DNA from: Brachionus manjavacas
Taxonomy: Eukaryota > Rotifera > Eurotatoria > Ploima > Brachionidae
Direction: 5' to 3'
Assembly (NCBI GenBank): GCA_019054805.1
Contig: JAHQIY010000010.1
Span: 2,463,501 to 2,527,500, forward strand
DNA length: 64,000 nucleotides
Shown in pieces: positions 22,584 to 34,392 of this stretch (positions within the stretch are counted from its first letter, which is position 1; each line of letters opens with the position of its first letter). Under the pieces are notes generated by a model, which was given only the letters and a program-made list of their open reading frames with translations, made no database searches and was not told the DNA's origin. The translations under genes were made by a program, and so were the position numbers.

Positions 22584-24290
22584 TGGTAGCACCGAAAGTA
22601 CGATTTGAATATGGATGGAGAAAGGAAAACCGAAAGAAGATTCTTCCAAAAGTTGGGAACAAATAAAAAGTATGCATCACATGAAAGCAAAATCATTAGC
22701 TTTTAAATTGGACAAACTTACATAAATCTACAAGGAGACGCTTGAATCTATATTTTCAATAGCAATTAGCAAAGATGAATTTGTCGACAGAGTTAAAAAT
22801 GTTGAAGACCTGAAAACTAGTCTCAATTTAAAAATCAAAGATTTGAAGTCCGAAGAACAAATTATATCAAGTGAAGATAAGGATGAAGAGCTTGAATACC
22901 TAAAATCAAAATTGTATTCATTATCAACTGAACTTGAAGAAAAAGAACATGAAATTAATACATTTAAAAAAGGAAAAACAAGTCAAATTTAAAATAATAG
23001 AAAGTTCAACGTCAGGAGAAAATGAAAACAACTTAAATAAAGATTTCTATAAATAAGTAAATGTATCAGAACATATTGAGTCAAATATCCAAGATAGCCC
23101 TAGTACTGATGAACAATCATCCGAGACTGAAGATCAATCAATCGAAAATAAACAAGATTATAACATTTCAATGCCAAAAACAAGTTATTGTGAGACAAGC
23201 TTTAAACAAACTCAATTCGCCAAGGAAAAAGTTAATGAACAAAATAAATTTGGAACTAAATCATATCATGAAAACAATTATGGGTTTTCAAACTATATAT
23301 TGCCCCCTACACCTATTCTAAAGGATTGAAATGATTTAAATTTAAATCAGAGCAAATTTATCGACAACACGATTTCAAATAAGTCAAATTTTAATTACGA
23401 TGATAAAATTATGATAACCAAGACTAAACGACTTGAAAAATCTACTCCGAATTTTTCTGGAAATCCAAGAGATGATATAGACGACTGATTATTTATGATA
23501 AAGCAAGGATTTATATCGGCAAACATAGAGTAAAAAATAAAATTAAACGATATTGATAATTTTGTATCTGAATTGCCGCTACTCATTCTGAAAAAACATA
23601 TTGAATCACAAAGCAATTGGATCTCCTTCGAAAATGAACTTAAATCAACTTTCAGAAATATAAATCGTGATCAAAAAATTCGATCTGAATTAATATCATT
23701 AAAAAACAGGGAGGGTCTATTAATTGAAAATTATGTAAGTAAATTTTTAACCCTTACTAATAAAATATCATTCATGGCAGAAGATGAAAAGATGTTTCAC
23801 TTTATTCAAGGATTAAAAGAATCTACAAAAGGGAACTCGTATGTCGTAATATCACTAAATTAATATCAGCCATTAAGGTTTGAGGTTTGATCTATTCCCT
23901 TAGCTATTCAATTGGAATCTTTTACAAATAGTGTTGCTAAAATTAATTATTTCAAAAATAACAAATCCAAGAATAATGTTTTATTTAAAAAGCAAAACAA
24001 TATATACAATTTAGAAAAGGTTCAAAATAATAGACAAAATAAATATAAATCAGATTATTCTAGAAAGTTTAAAAATTTATCATAGGTCGAAAATAAAAAC
24101 AAGGTGCAAACGTAAAGGACATGTTGCTAATACATGTAGATCAGACCTTAAAAAAATTAATAGTGCCTCATTTAACTCTGATGACTTGGAAAGCCATAAA
24201 ATATATGTTTTAAATGATCCAAATTCTGAGAAAAAGATTCCTAGAATTATTGGTAGAATTAAAGGTATCTCAATGAAAATAGGTTTGGAC
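22584..24290 (+). pseudogene. Element B copy 3: leader and gag, heavily broken
   Basis: The leader and coiled-coil region match unit 1's variant rather than unit 2's. The gag core has TGA and TAA codons near 23487 and 23530 and other changes up to about 23600. After that it is identical to unit 2 (ORF 23573-23863) apart from one missing A at 23827-23830 that shifts the frame. The zinc-knuckle segment near 24105 is again only partial. Confidence 0.8.
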
Positions 24291-24294
24291 AGCG

Positions 24295-27200
24295 GTGCAA
24301 CTCATTCAGAATCACATGACCGCAATCAGTAATAAAATCGAAATATTACGTACATATAAGAGAATTAAAACCGCTACAGGTATTATTTCTGAGGCTTCTG
24401 GTATTACTAAACTAGTTGAAGTCGATATTGATGGGAATAAATGTATTTTAGAATTCATCGTTTTTGATCATGATGTTCTTTTTGGAATAGATTTGTTCCA
24501 TAAAACAAGAGCTGGAATTTTCCCAGCTCATGGTTTTATTAAATTCCCATCATGTGAGTTGAGTTTTGATAGAGACAAATTGGAGTTAAGCTGTGATGTT
24601 TTTGATGTTTTCACAGCCGATATAGATGAATTTGAACAAAAATATGATTATTTTTCCCAAAATCCTGATTTTAAAATGGTACCAAAGAGTGAACTAAATC
24701 AATCTCAACAATTGATCTTTAAAGATTTATATAATGAAGCAACCAAACTTTATGCTTCATTTATTGAAAACCTCGGAGTTTGTTCGGTTTATGAACACTC
24801 CATAAGGCTGATTAATGAATCAACGCCTCCTGTGTACACACATGCATACCGAAAATCACAAAGTGAAAGGAATTTCCTCAAAATAGAATGTGAGAAAATG
24901 GTAAAAGCAAAAATAATTCGACCATCTAAGTCGCCCTGGTCTTCTCCAGTAATAGTGGTACCCAAAAAAGATGGCTCGAAGCGAATCTGTATTGATTATA
25001 GAAAATTAAACGAATTGACTATTACACAAAAATATGGCCTTTACCATATATAATTGATTTACTAGATCGATTAAGGGACTCAAATTGGTTCAAAGTAATT
25101 GATCCTAAATCTGGTTATTGGCAAATAAAAATGAATGAAAATTCAATCCCATTAAGTGCTTTTACCACGCCAGATGGACATTGAATTCTTAAGATGGCCT
25201 TAAGAATGCTCCTACTGATTTTAGCAGAATAATGAATATTATATTCGGCAAACTAGATTTTGTAGAAATCTATATGGATGATATCACAATACATTCAAAA
25301 AGATTTGAAATGCATGTCGATCATGTGAAGCAAGTTTTTAAAAAACTCAAAGAAGCTAATCTTAAAATAAATCCAGACAAATGTTGTTGGTTTGCAAAGG
25401 AAATAAAGGTTCTAGGACATATTATTTCCCACAATATAATAAAGATGGATCCTAAAAAGATTGATGCGATAAAAAAAGAAAATCACCTGTCTATCTTAAA
25501 CAGCTTCAAAGTTTCCTAGGAATGTGCAACCAATTTAGACGTTTCGTTAAAAATTTCTCTGCCATTGCACAACTATTGTTTAAGCTATGCTCAAAAAATA
25601 TTAAATTTGAGTGAGACAAAGAATGCGAAGAAGCATTTGAAAACATTAAAATCAAATTGTGCTCGTATCCGATACTTAGAATATTTGACCCACAACATCC
25701 TTGTGTTTTGTACGTAGATGCATCTGGCTTCGCTTTAGGAGCTGTACTAACGCAAAAAGATGAAGAAGGAAAGGAACATATTGTTTCATTTGGATCAAGA
25801 TTACTGTCTAAATCTGAATTAAATCTCACAATAAACGAAAAAGAATGCTTAAGCATCATTTTCGGTCTCAAAGAATTCAGAAATTATTTGCATGGAACGA
25901 AATTTCTTCTTGTTGTTAATCATTGGGCACTCGTTTGGTTAAAATCAATTCGCGATCCATCAGCAAAATTAACCAGAAGGATATTGTTGCTTCAAGATTT
26001 TGATTTCGACGTAATACATAGAAAAGGATCACAAAACTGTGATGCTGACGCATTAAGTAGACCAGTAATAAATTTTATAATAAATTTATCATCAGTTGTG
26101 CCAGACAAAATTGTTGAAAACATGGGATAATATGGGATAATACAAACCTATTACATTTGATACAATTCAACAAGGTCCCTAGCAATTTATCGAACAGAGA
26201 AGAACGTGAATTAAAGAATATTGCAAAACAATATAGATTTGAAAATAATAAGCTTTATATTCTTAATCGGAAAAAGCTACTTGAAATGCTAGAATAAACG
26301 ATAGAGATGATATAATATTAAAGGCTCATAATTTCGGCCATTTTCGAACAGAGTCAACATACAATAGACTAAAAGATAATTATTTTTGGTATAAGATGAT
26401 TGAAGATATAAGAAAAATTGTGATGAAATGTTCAACTTGTCAAAGAAATGGTAAATCTGTAAAATATTATCATCCTGCGTTAGCGACGGATGTAAGCAAT
26501 GCTTTCAAAAGAGTCTGTGTTGATTTGGTTTTAGGTTTAAGCGAATCCGATGAAGGATATGTTGGAGTAATGGTAATTGTCGAATTCTAAACAAAATACC
26601 CCTTTGCTAAACCTATACGCTCAAAAAATGCAAGTGAAATCGCTACAGTTCTTTTGGAATATATTAGTTTATTTGGACCATTTGAAGAGCTCCTTTTAGA
26701 TCAAGGAAAAGAATTCTGCAATCAAATTATGGACGAATTAAGAAAAACATTGGTTTAAATCATATCACCACTTCTGCTTATAAACGGAGAGATTCAATCA
26801 AACTTTAATCGAGGCTTTAAGGAAACACTCAGAAGCAAACATAAGCAAATGGCATGTTTACTTACCCTATGTCTAAATGGCGTACAGTTCGAGAATTCAT
26901 AATAGTACAGGATTTTCTACGTATGAACTTTTATTTGGGAAATAAATGATTCCCTTCACAAATTGGAGAGAAGATAACGATGAAAGTCAAGCTATTTCGA
27001 AAAGATCTGAGGAAATAAGAAACTTAATTGATAATGTTCATCCTGAAGCTGCGAAAAACATTAAATTAAAACAGATTAAGCAAAAAATAATACAGGACAA
27101 TGATAATAATGTAACAGATGAAAGAATACCAATATCTTCGACAGTCTTTATTAAATGTGAAAACTTTTAACAAAACTGGAACCTCGATTTTCAGGTCCTT

Positions 27201-27454
27201 ACAAAGTAAACGAGTACACAAAGAGAGGAAATTATGTATTAAGCAATTCCTTGGGTGAAGCACTAAAGGATTCGTTTCCAAGACATAAATTAAAGATAGT
27301 TATTGATGATGAGACATTACCAGCAGAAAGTGCTGAAATCGAAGAAATATTAAAACACAGAATATCAAATAAAAAAATATTTTATCTTATCAAATGGAAA
27401 GGATTGCTAAAGTCAGAATCGACTTGGATACCTGAAAGATATTTCAATAATTGA
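24295..27454 (+). pseudogene. Element B copy 3: pol (PR-RT-RNase H-IN-chromodomain)
   Basis: PR-RT N-terminus: the protease ORF frame resumes at 24295 after a 6-base loss just past the DSGATHS box. The YMDD box is in 25232-25519, RNase H in 25657-26130, integrase in about 26303-26950 and the chromodomain ORF in 27173-27454. The poly-A run at 26740 has five A as in unit 1. Lesions in RT and integrase are shared with the other copies. Confidence 0.87.
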
Positions 27455-27475
27455 TAAACGAATATAAAAGCAAAC

Positions 27476-29009
27476 ATGAGAATGAAAACAAAAGACAAAC
27501 AAGAAATTCAGCTAAATATGCTTACCTTATTACATTGTACATTTTTTATTATTTTTTCTAATTGTCAACGCAATGGGAGAAACAAATGAACCAATAAATA
27601 CTCACATATTTTACAAGATTTTTTAAAAGATCACAAATCTAAAATGATAGGAATATTAGCTATCCAAAAATTTAACTTATTTGGAAAACTTTCAAATAAA
27701 GTTCATGGTAATGGATACCAGTGTGAAAAGAAGAAGCATTTCCTGATAACAGCAATGTCATTCTTTGCACAAAAATATGAATCACTTAGAACAGAAAATA
27801 TTAAAATTAATGAAAATGAATGCAAAATGATGGTGCTTTAAAAAAATGTAACGAATACAACATGAATTGCGTGGGAGAAGACTGTAGTTTTTCAAAAATA
27901 CCGAAATCAAGATATTCTTGGATGCAGGACCTTTCAGTAACAAGTTATTCTTGTAAAGTAACACCAAAAATTATATCAGCAAAAAAGGAAAATAATACAT
28001 TATTCAATAGTAATTGTAAAGCTACAGACCTTAAATGGATTCTAGACAATTCAATAATTATTTGGGATAGAGTGGTTATTCATGAATGTCCCTTATTTAT
28101 TATCAGCTATGAAAAATTTGTTTTAAAAATTGATAGTGACGTATTAATAAGCGAATCAAGTTTAGTTTTTCAAGTAGATAAAGTTGAAAATCATTGTGAT
28201 TTCAATCTAATGACAACAATGGAGGGGACATACATAGGTATAAAAACAAATGAGCTTGTTACAAAAACACCAAAAGAAAATTCAAATGTTGATATTTTAA
28301 AAGAACTCCTATTATCAAACATTGATTTTAACTCTTTCAAAGAAGCCGAAGACAAAAATATGATCCTGTACAATGAAAGCTTAATGTTTAAAGAAATATT
28401 AAAACTCTACTCTCTTTTAAACGATGAATATCTAAATCATTTAACAAGCAAGGGAGATTCTATCACATTTTATGTCAATATGAAAACTATATATTTGGTA
28501 GAATGTGTGCCAACTAATGTTATTAACATTGTACTAAATAACAACGTTTCTGTAAAAAAACAACCAGTAATTTTTTATTCAAATAATAAATCTTATGATG
28601 GTTTCCTAAACACAGATGGTTTAATTACTAAAACAACTAAGAAATTGAAATGTAGAACGTTATACCAGATTAAAAAAATAAAAAGCACAAAATTTAGTTT
28701 AATAAGAAATAAACAGAGGTCAAAAATTGTAGTAAATGAAAATATTAACTATTATACGATCGATTATCTAGCTAATAAAATCAAAAATTTTGATGCACAT
28801 CATAATCCACTTATTTTAAAAACATGGATTTTTTATCTCTCCACAGAGATACAGTTAATAATAAAATGCTAGATGAATTTTTGCTAACAAATAATGAAGA
28901 GAATACGCAAGCAAAGTCAAAAATTGTCGATACAGAAACTCAACTAGAAGAGAAGATGAAATATTTATTTAACAAATTTAACTTCTCTATATTTTCAATA
29001 ATTTTTTAA
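27476..29009 (+). pseudogene. Element B copy 3: env-like ORF, longest open stretch
   Basis: A leader-like start lies at 27476 and an upstream piece at 27644-27841. The main frame 27820-28872 (350 codons) is open across the spot where units 1 and 2 have a TAA, because of a diverged 80-base patch (27826-27905) that also adds Cys codons. One A lost near 28822 ends the frame at 28872, and the tail continues in 28824-29009. Confidence 0.6.
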
Positions 29010-29293
29010 TTTTAAGTTTTTTTTGGTTTTTACTTTGGATTAAAATTAATTAATAAACGCAAAAAAGTAAAAAACAATACTGATACAAACTTGAGATTAA
29101 CTACAATAGTAACAAACTTCGAAAAACATAAGTCAATAGAAGAAGAAAAATCTCTTCACGATTTCAAGACAAACCAAAAAATCAAAACTAATAGTTTGGA
29201 CTCGGTTACTAAAGAATTAATTAATCAATAAAAGAAAATAAATTTCAAAAATGGTTGATTCGAGGACGAATAACAATTTTCATGGTAGAGATA

Positions 29294-29535
29294 TGTTACG
29301 GTATATCACCGACTCTCCATAGTTTTGTTTATATTGATTTTAAAAGTAGATTTATATTTATGGATAACATAAATATTTAGAAGCAATGATTTTAGATCTG
29401 CTATCTGTAGTTGTAGTTACTTATTCTATATTTTTAGTTTTTGAGATTCACTCTTATTTATTAAATAAATATTTTAAAAACGAATTCGTTATCTTTTACT
29501 ACGCCTAAAGTAGTGGCCAGACTTTAAGTGTAACA
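29294..29535 (+). repeat. Element B copy 3, right LTR (242 bp)
   Basis: tgttac/gtaaca ends, followed by element C protease sequence (tattttctc). Confidence 0.85.
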
Positions 29536-31273
29536 TATTTTCTCTTGGCAATATTATGAAATTGAGTTCAGATACTAGTCTATTGAATATTAATCTAAGC
29601 TTTTCAGTTAAATTCGTCTTGTGAACCTGGTTATTAGCAACAACAGCTCTGATCAGCTCGTGGCTAATTGGTAATTTGTGTTCGTGTATTAAGTGTTCAG
29701 GAATCAACGAGCGCTTAGCGCCAGTATCAAATATCACTTTTCCAGGTCGTTTTTCCCTATAAGGGCTTTTCCTTTCATTAACTTAGGGACTTGTCGAATC
29801 TCTTGGACGTGGTTAATACCACCGCATTCGATCGTTGACACAGGTGACTCTTCGTAGGATGTATCGTTTTCATCTGCGTCTGTGTAGACGTTAATCATCG
29901 TAATATCTTCTCGTGAGTCATTTTCAATAGCTCTGTTTTTCCTCTTTTGAAGATTTCCTGTCATCGTTACTGACTTTAGTTTATTGATGAGTTGTCTAAA
30001 TTCGTTTTCTAACTCTCCATTCAAATACCAACTTTTGCTATCGACTAATTCGAACAAAATTCGTGTCGCTCACAAAGTGTCTTCTAAAGCTTGTTTAGAA
30101 GTAACGACAAAAAGACAGAAGCTTTAATAGTTCTTCGAAATTTCTTGGTCTTGTCAGGTAAACGTTTGGTTGTTCAATTGATTTCCAGGTGACGTACGTT
30201 ATTTCTTAATCGTCAAACACTTCATATTCAATATCGACACTATTTACGCTTTTCCCATTTTTTTTGTATGAAACGAATTTCCTTTTGTTCCTCTGATCAT
30301 AAAAATCGCTTGTATTTTGATATTTAAGTTGTCCATTTTCAGTTCGTACCTTGTTAAAATTCTCATCTGGTTTGGGCTGGATGTTTTTTACTCGTTTGTA
30401 AACTTCGTTAGTTTTCTTCTGTTTTTATTCTTTACAAACTGGGCTAGCTTACGGCATTCCGCTTTCAGATGTCCTTGTTTCTTACAAAACTGACATGTTC
30501 CTATTTAAATCGAGTATTTCCTAACGGAATTAACCGAAGATTTCTCGCCTATATTATTTGAGTAGAAGACTTTTGAAGCTATCTTAATTGCTTCCTTTAA
30601 AGTCTTAGGTTCTTTTAGCCAAAGTACCGTTCGTAGCGTGTCGCTTAGGCCATTCTGGAAGTATATAACTTTATCCTCTTCACACATTGGTCTTGCCAAC
30701 TGACTTGCTAATCTCGTAAATTGTTCCGCGTAATCCCGGAGGTCTCCTGTTTGGGTCAGTCGTCTAAGTCTCGTAAGTGATAAGTGTGCCTCCTCTGGCT
30801 TTGTAAACTCTTTTAAATTTCGCGCGATGCAAAAATTTCACACTATCTCCAGATATGGATTTCAACCTCATTTTTGGATTCTAAAAGCCAAAATTTTAGG
30901 GGGGGGTCAAAAAAATTTTCTTTGTCTAGGGGGATCTGAATCTTTACAACCTTATAAAGTATATCTTATTTAAGCTTTTTTATCTCAGAATTTAATCAAT
31001 CGTATCTACTCGATCGACACATTTTCTGATAGGAAACTAAATGCTCTATATTCTGGGCTGGTTGTCTTGAAAAAAAAAAAAATTAAAAATCGGCAAAATT
31101 TTGACATTTTTTAACTTTTTCGGGATCTACTTTTTTTGCAAACCCCTTAACCTTTGTACATCAGTATGAGATTTGGAGATCTTGCAAATCTCCGTTATCA
31201 TCTCTTGTGTAAGACCTGATCCTAACGAGCTTGCCTGACTACTTGTTTTAGATTTTAGATTATCTTCACTCAT
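29536..31273 (-). pseudogene. Element C, unit 3 plus native 5' part: gag and protease
   Basis: This is the only copy that continues past the array. From the right (minus strand): an ATG at 31273 starts a gag N-terminal ORF (to 31127; SEDNLKSKTSSQASS). Next come about 290 non-coding bases, then the gag core at about 30812-30505 with LTRLRRLTQTGDLRDYAEQFTRL and FQNGLSDTLRTVLWL. The CCHC knuckle is at 30495-30454, the linker ORF at 30057-29734 and the protease start DTGAKRSL at 29737-29536, cut by element B. Stops and frameshifts are frequent. Confidence 0.85.
30830..31126. other. Non-coding interruption inside element C gag
   Basis: Stop-rich in all frames. It includes an unusual run of eight G near 30899 and an A-run of about thirteen near 31070. 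It may be an insertion or a decayed gag segment. Confidence 0.4.
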
Positions 31274-31397
31274 CCTAACTAAGTCTGATTTTTGTAATTC
31301 CTTTGGGGTTTTAGGATTAATCAATATTTTCTTTATTATTTAGAAATATATTATTTCTTAGTTCCAGTTTTGTCTAAACTTTATTTTTTATACCAAG

Positions 31398-31406
31398 CTG
31401 CTACCA
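31398..31406 (-). other. Primer-binding site of element C
   Basis: The minus strand reads tggtagcag, the complement of the initiator tRNA-Met 3' end, 125 bases upstream of the gag ATG at 31273. The element C LTR should lie just to the right, from about 31411 (tgaaaataaa on the plus strand). Its far end is not identified. Confidence 0.6.
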
Positions 31407-31664
31407 CTTTTGAAAATAAAAGCTGGGCTCTTTTTTAAATGGATTTTATTTATGTGAATAAAATATAAATTTTACTTTCAAACTTTAATTAAAATAACAA
31501 AGAAATATTTATAATAAAATGATAAAAAGTTGTTTGGATTTAGGATGAGCGTGATCATTTGTTGTTTCAAATACTCTTATATAAGATTGGCTACAAACTG
31601 AGGATGTAGCTGATAAAATTACGACAAAAACAGACACAAATGGTAACGATTTGCAGTCGCTTAA

Positions 31665-31817
31665 TTAAAAAAATTTAGAGAAAAAATTTAAATCAACTTT
31701 GAAAAGCAAAAACCATAAAGCATCAACCATTCTGACAAGATCTTTGTTTAAAGCTTCTTTTGAGAGAACATTAGCGAAACAATCGGTCAATTGTTGTTCG
31801 AATTTCCTATCGACCAT
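31665..31817 (-). CDS. Small ORF (50 aa), unknown
   Basis: It runs from an ATG at 31817 to a TAA at 31665 and encodes FANVLSKEALNKDLVRMVDALW-like mixed residues with a Phe-rich end. It lies between element C and the hAT relic and may be a transposase fragment. I cannot name it. Confidence 0.2.
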   Translation of the reverse strand: MVDRKFEQQLTDCFANVLSKEALNKDLVRMVDALWFLLFKVDLNFFSKFF

Positions 31818-32198
31818 ATTTTTAAATTTTGAAAAGTGTTTAAATATTTTAAACTTTTTTAGAATTTAAAAATAATATATAACTATGTTAAGAGTTGTAA
31901 GTGAGTTATTAAATAAAGTAAGCAAGTTTTGATTAACAGTAAAAATATTTTAAAAAAAGAAACGAAACAAAATTAATATATTTAATTTGAAATTAAAAAT
32001 TAAAAACTTTTCTTAAGATAAAATCGTAAATCGTTGTCACACTAAGAGAATATAAAAATCCGAAAGTCGAGGCGAACTAATAGTAAATCTAAAATCGGGG
32101 TCGATCTTAAAGAATATCAATATCGGAAAATCAGTGTCGAATCTTGAGTAACACAAAAATCTTAAAATCGGAAAATCGAAAATTACGGAGGTGTTGGA

Positions 32199-33857
32199 CA
32201 AAGATCCAAAAATTTTGAGTGAATCACTCACACTCAAAAAAAATCACCAAAAAAAATAACTGATTTAATAAATAATTTTTTAAAAAACTTATTATTTTTA
32301 TTCTTAAAAATGGTTTTTCTAAAATTTTTAGAATAAAATATGTCCAAAAACTAAATGTTTAAATAGTCAAGTTGGAAATTTGTTGATTAAATATTAAAAA
32401 AAATGATCCAAAAAGAAGTATTCCAATTAATTATTATTTATTTAATTTTTTTTCGATAATTAGTTCTAATTAAATGATTGATTTAGTTTTTTTTTAAATA
32501 TCAATGTTTGATTTTAGTATGCTGCGAGTAACAATCATATCATCACTCATATTTCCACTTTGTTTTTTGCAAATAATTCCACAAATATTGAAAAACCTTC
32601 AATGAAAGCACTCGATGCATTAATATTTGATAATAAAATAGCGAGTCATGAAAGTCTAGGCATGTCATCTTGGTGTTTTGACCAAAAACTTTTATTCGAT
32701 TTAATCAGAGCAAGTATGTCCTGTTTTGAAAGAATATCAGTTAAATATTTTATTTTCATTTCAAGTTCAATCTCAATTTAAAATTTTTCTGGTTCAGTGT
32801 TTTTAACACTAATGTCTTCATCGTTCTTTAAAAGCTCATCCAGAAAATCTCCATCATTATCAGATTGATTCTCATTTATAATTTGAGGATTCACTTCATT
32901 AGACTCATTTAGTTTTTCCTCATAGAAAAATTTCAAATAAACACATTTCAATGATCTTAGCCCATCAGCTACGACGTTTCTACAAAATGATTTGTTAAAC
33001 CATAAATTTACCTTCCCGATGTTCAATACAGTTGCTGCCTTTAATTAATGTTTATATTTTGTTTTGCTATTGAATAAAATGTTTTTACCCCATAAACTTC
33101 AGATTCAATTTCAAATTTAAACTTATGCTTAAAGCAAACTATTAGGATTGTAGCAAGTCTTTCATCCTCTTCCTCAAATTCCATTGTTTCCCAGCTATAA
33201 ATAATTCTTAATAAACTAGGGATTAATGCAGATATAGGGGAATTATTATTTTGGAAACTAATGTATATCTATAAGCCGTTTGGAGAATTTGAAGGTAAAT
33301 TTCTATCTGCTTATACCGCAAAATTTCTGAAGAACCTTCTGTAAAATTAAATCAGTCTGATTTTCCAAAATTTTAACACTAATTATTGCGTTAGTCATTT
33401 AAATTATTTTAAATTTATTTTTTTCTCAAGCTTGTAAATAATCCTTTAAATAGAATTAAAAATTAAATTTTCAGAGATTTAATTGGTTACAATATCTTCA
33501 TGTTTCACGAAATCACGACTTTTAATCAGCAAGTAAAAGAATGATAATTTTAAAGATTTGAGCTTCTTTTTTATAAACTCTGATTAGGAGTCTAAGCCGA
33601 AACTATAAAGCTATTTAGAAAGTAAAAACATTCGAATTTGGGTCTGGAAATTTGACAATAAAAAGGAAAATTTGAATGAAAATTCTTCAACTCAAAATTT
33701 TTGAGTGAAATGAGTGAAAGTGTGAGTTAATAACTCAAAATTTTCAATGAATCATTCACACTCATCTGACGAGTGCCAAGAACTCATACTCACACTCAAA
33801 ATCAAAAAAAAATGAGTGAAAATGTCTGAGTTCAACTAAAAAAATTTTCGAATCTTG
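32199..33857 (-). mobile_element. Degenerate hAT element
   Basis: The minus strand at about 32690-32550 encodes the hAT dimerisation region: LALIKSNKSFWSKHQDDMPRL, a TGA, then LAILLSNINASSAFIEGFSI. Upstream, 33026-32778 gives an 82-codon ORF that matches the preceding transposase stretch with an acidic insert (SDNDGDFLDELLKNDED). The ends carry a rough 17-bp inverted repeat (caaagatccaaaaatttt / caagattcgaaaatttt). Clustered gagtga/tcactca subterminal motifs occur at 32217-32240 and 33690-33835. No clear 8-bp duplication remains. Confidence 0.6.
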
Positions 33858-34392
33858 CTAGCATTTTGTAAACAATTTATATATTTATCATTCAGAGATT
33901 TATCAAAAAATCAAAATACAGGAAAAAGGTGAGTTTTATACTTTCACTTTCAATATTGATGGCATTTGTCCTTTCAAGTCTTCTAATAAATATATTTGGC
34001 CTATATATTTAGTAATAAATGAAATCAATATACAGCACAGATTTAACTTATCTAAATGATTCTAGCAGGCATTTTGTAGGCCCCAAAAAGCCATGCTTCT
34101 TTAATTATCTAAAACCAATTGTTAATGAACTTCATTGCAAAAGGAGAGGGAGTAAAGATAAAATATGAACTAAGACTTTTAAAATTTTTTCTAATTTCGC
34201 CTTATTTGATTAACCGGCTCGCGCATCACTGCTTGATTTTAAACAATTAAATCGGAATTTTGGTTCTACAAAAATGTAACTGAAAGGGAAAAAATATATC
34301 AACTGAAAAAAAAGGAATATTTCATGTTTATCCATGCCAAAATTATAATTACTAAGGACCATTGCATACACAATGTTCTAACCACAAAAAAT
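33858..34392. other. AT-rich non-coding stretch
   Basis: No ORF, RNA gene or repeat structure recognised. Confidence 0.5.

Larger units (their letters stand above)
22343..29535 (+). mobile_element. Element B, copy 3: Ty3/gypsy retrotransposon
   Basis: The left LTR is 22343-22581, the primer-binding site starts at 22584 (tggtagcacc) and the right LTR is 29294-29535. Gag carries several stops, the protease region is diverged, and the env-like ORF is the longest of the three. Confidence 0.9.
20898..30727. repeat. Tandem unit U3 of a segmental triplication (9.83 kb)
   Basis: At its right end the sequence passes into gcgtaatccc instead of ccgttttt. This is the native continuation of element C gag and so marks the right breakpoint. 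Diverged patches lie near 23400-23610, 24110-24430 and 27820-27910. Confidence 0.95.

Noticed and set aside
2427-30727. Pure assembly duplication of one unit
   Set aside because: The units differ by a 1.2-kb deletion, several diverged patches and single-base indels, which an assembler copying one sequence would not produce. Still worth confirming with spanning reads.
30895-30910. Run of eight G as a G-quadruplex signal
   Set aside because: A single G-run with no other G-runs nearby cannot form an intramolecular quadruplex.
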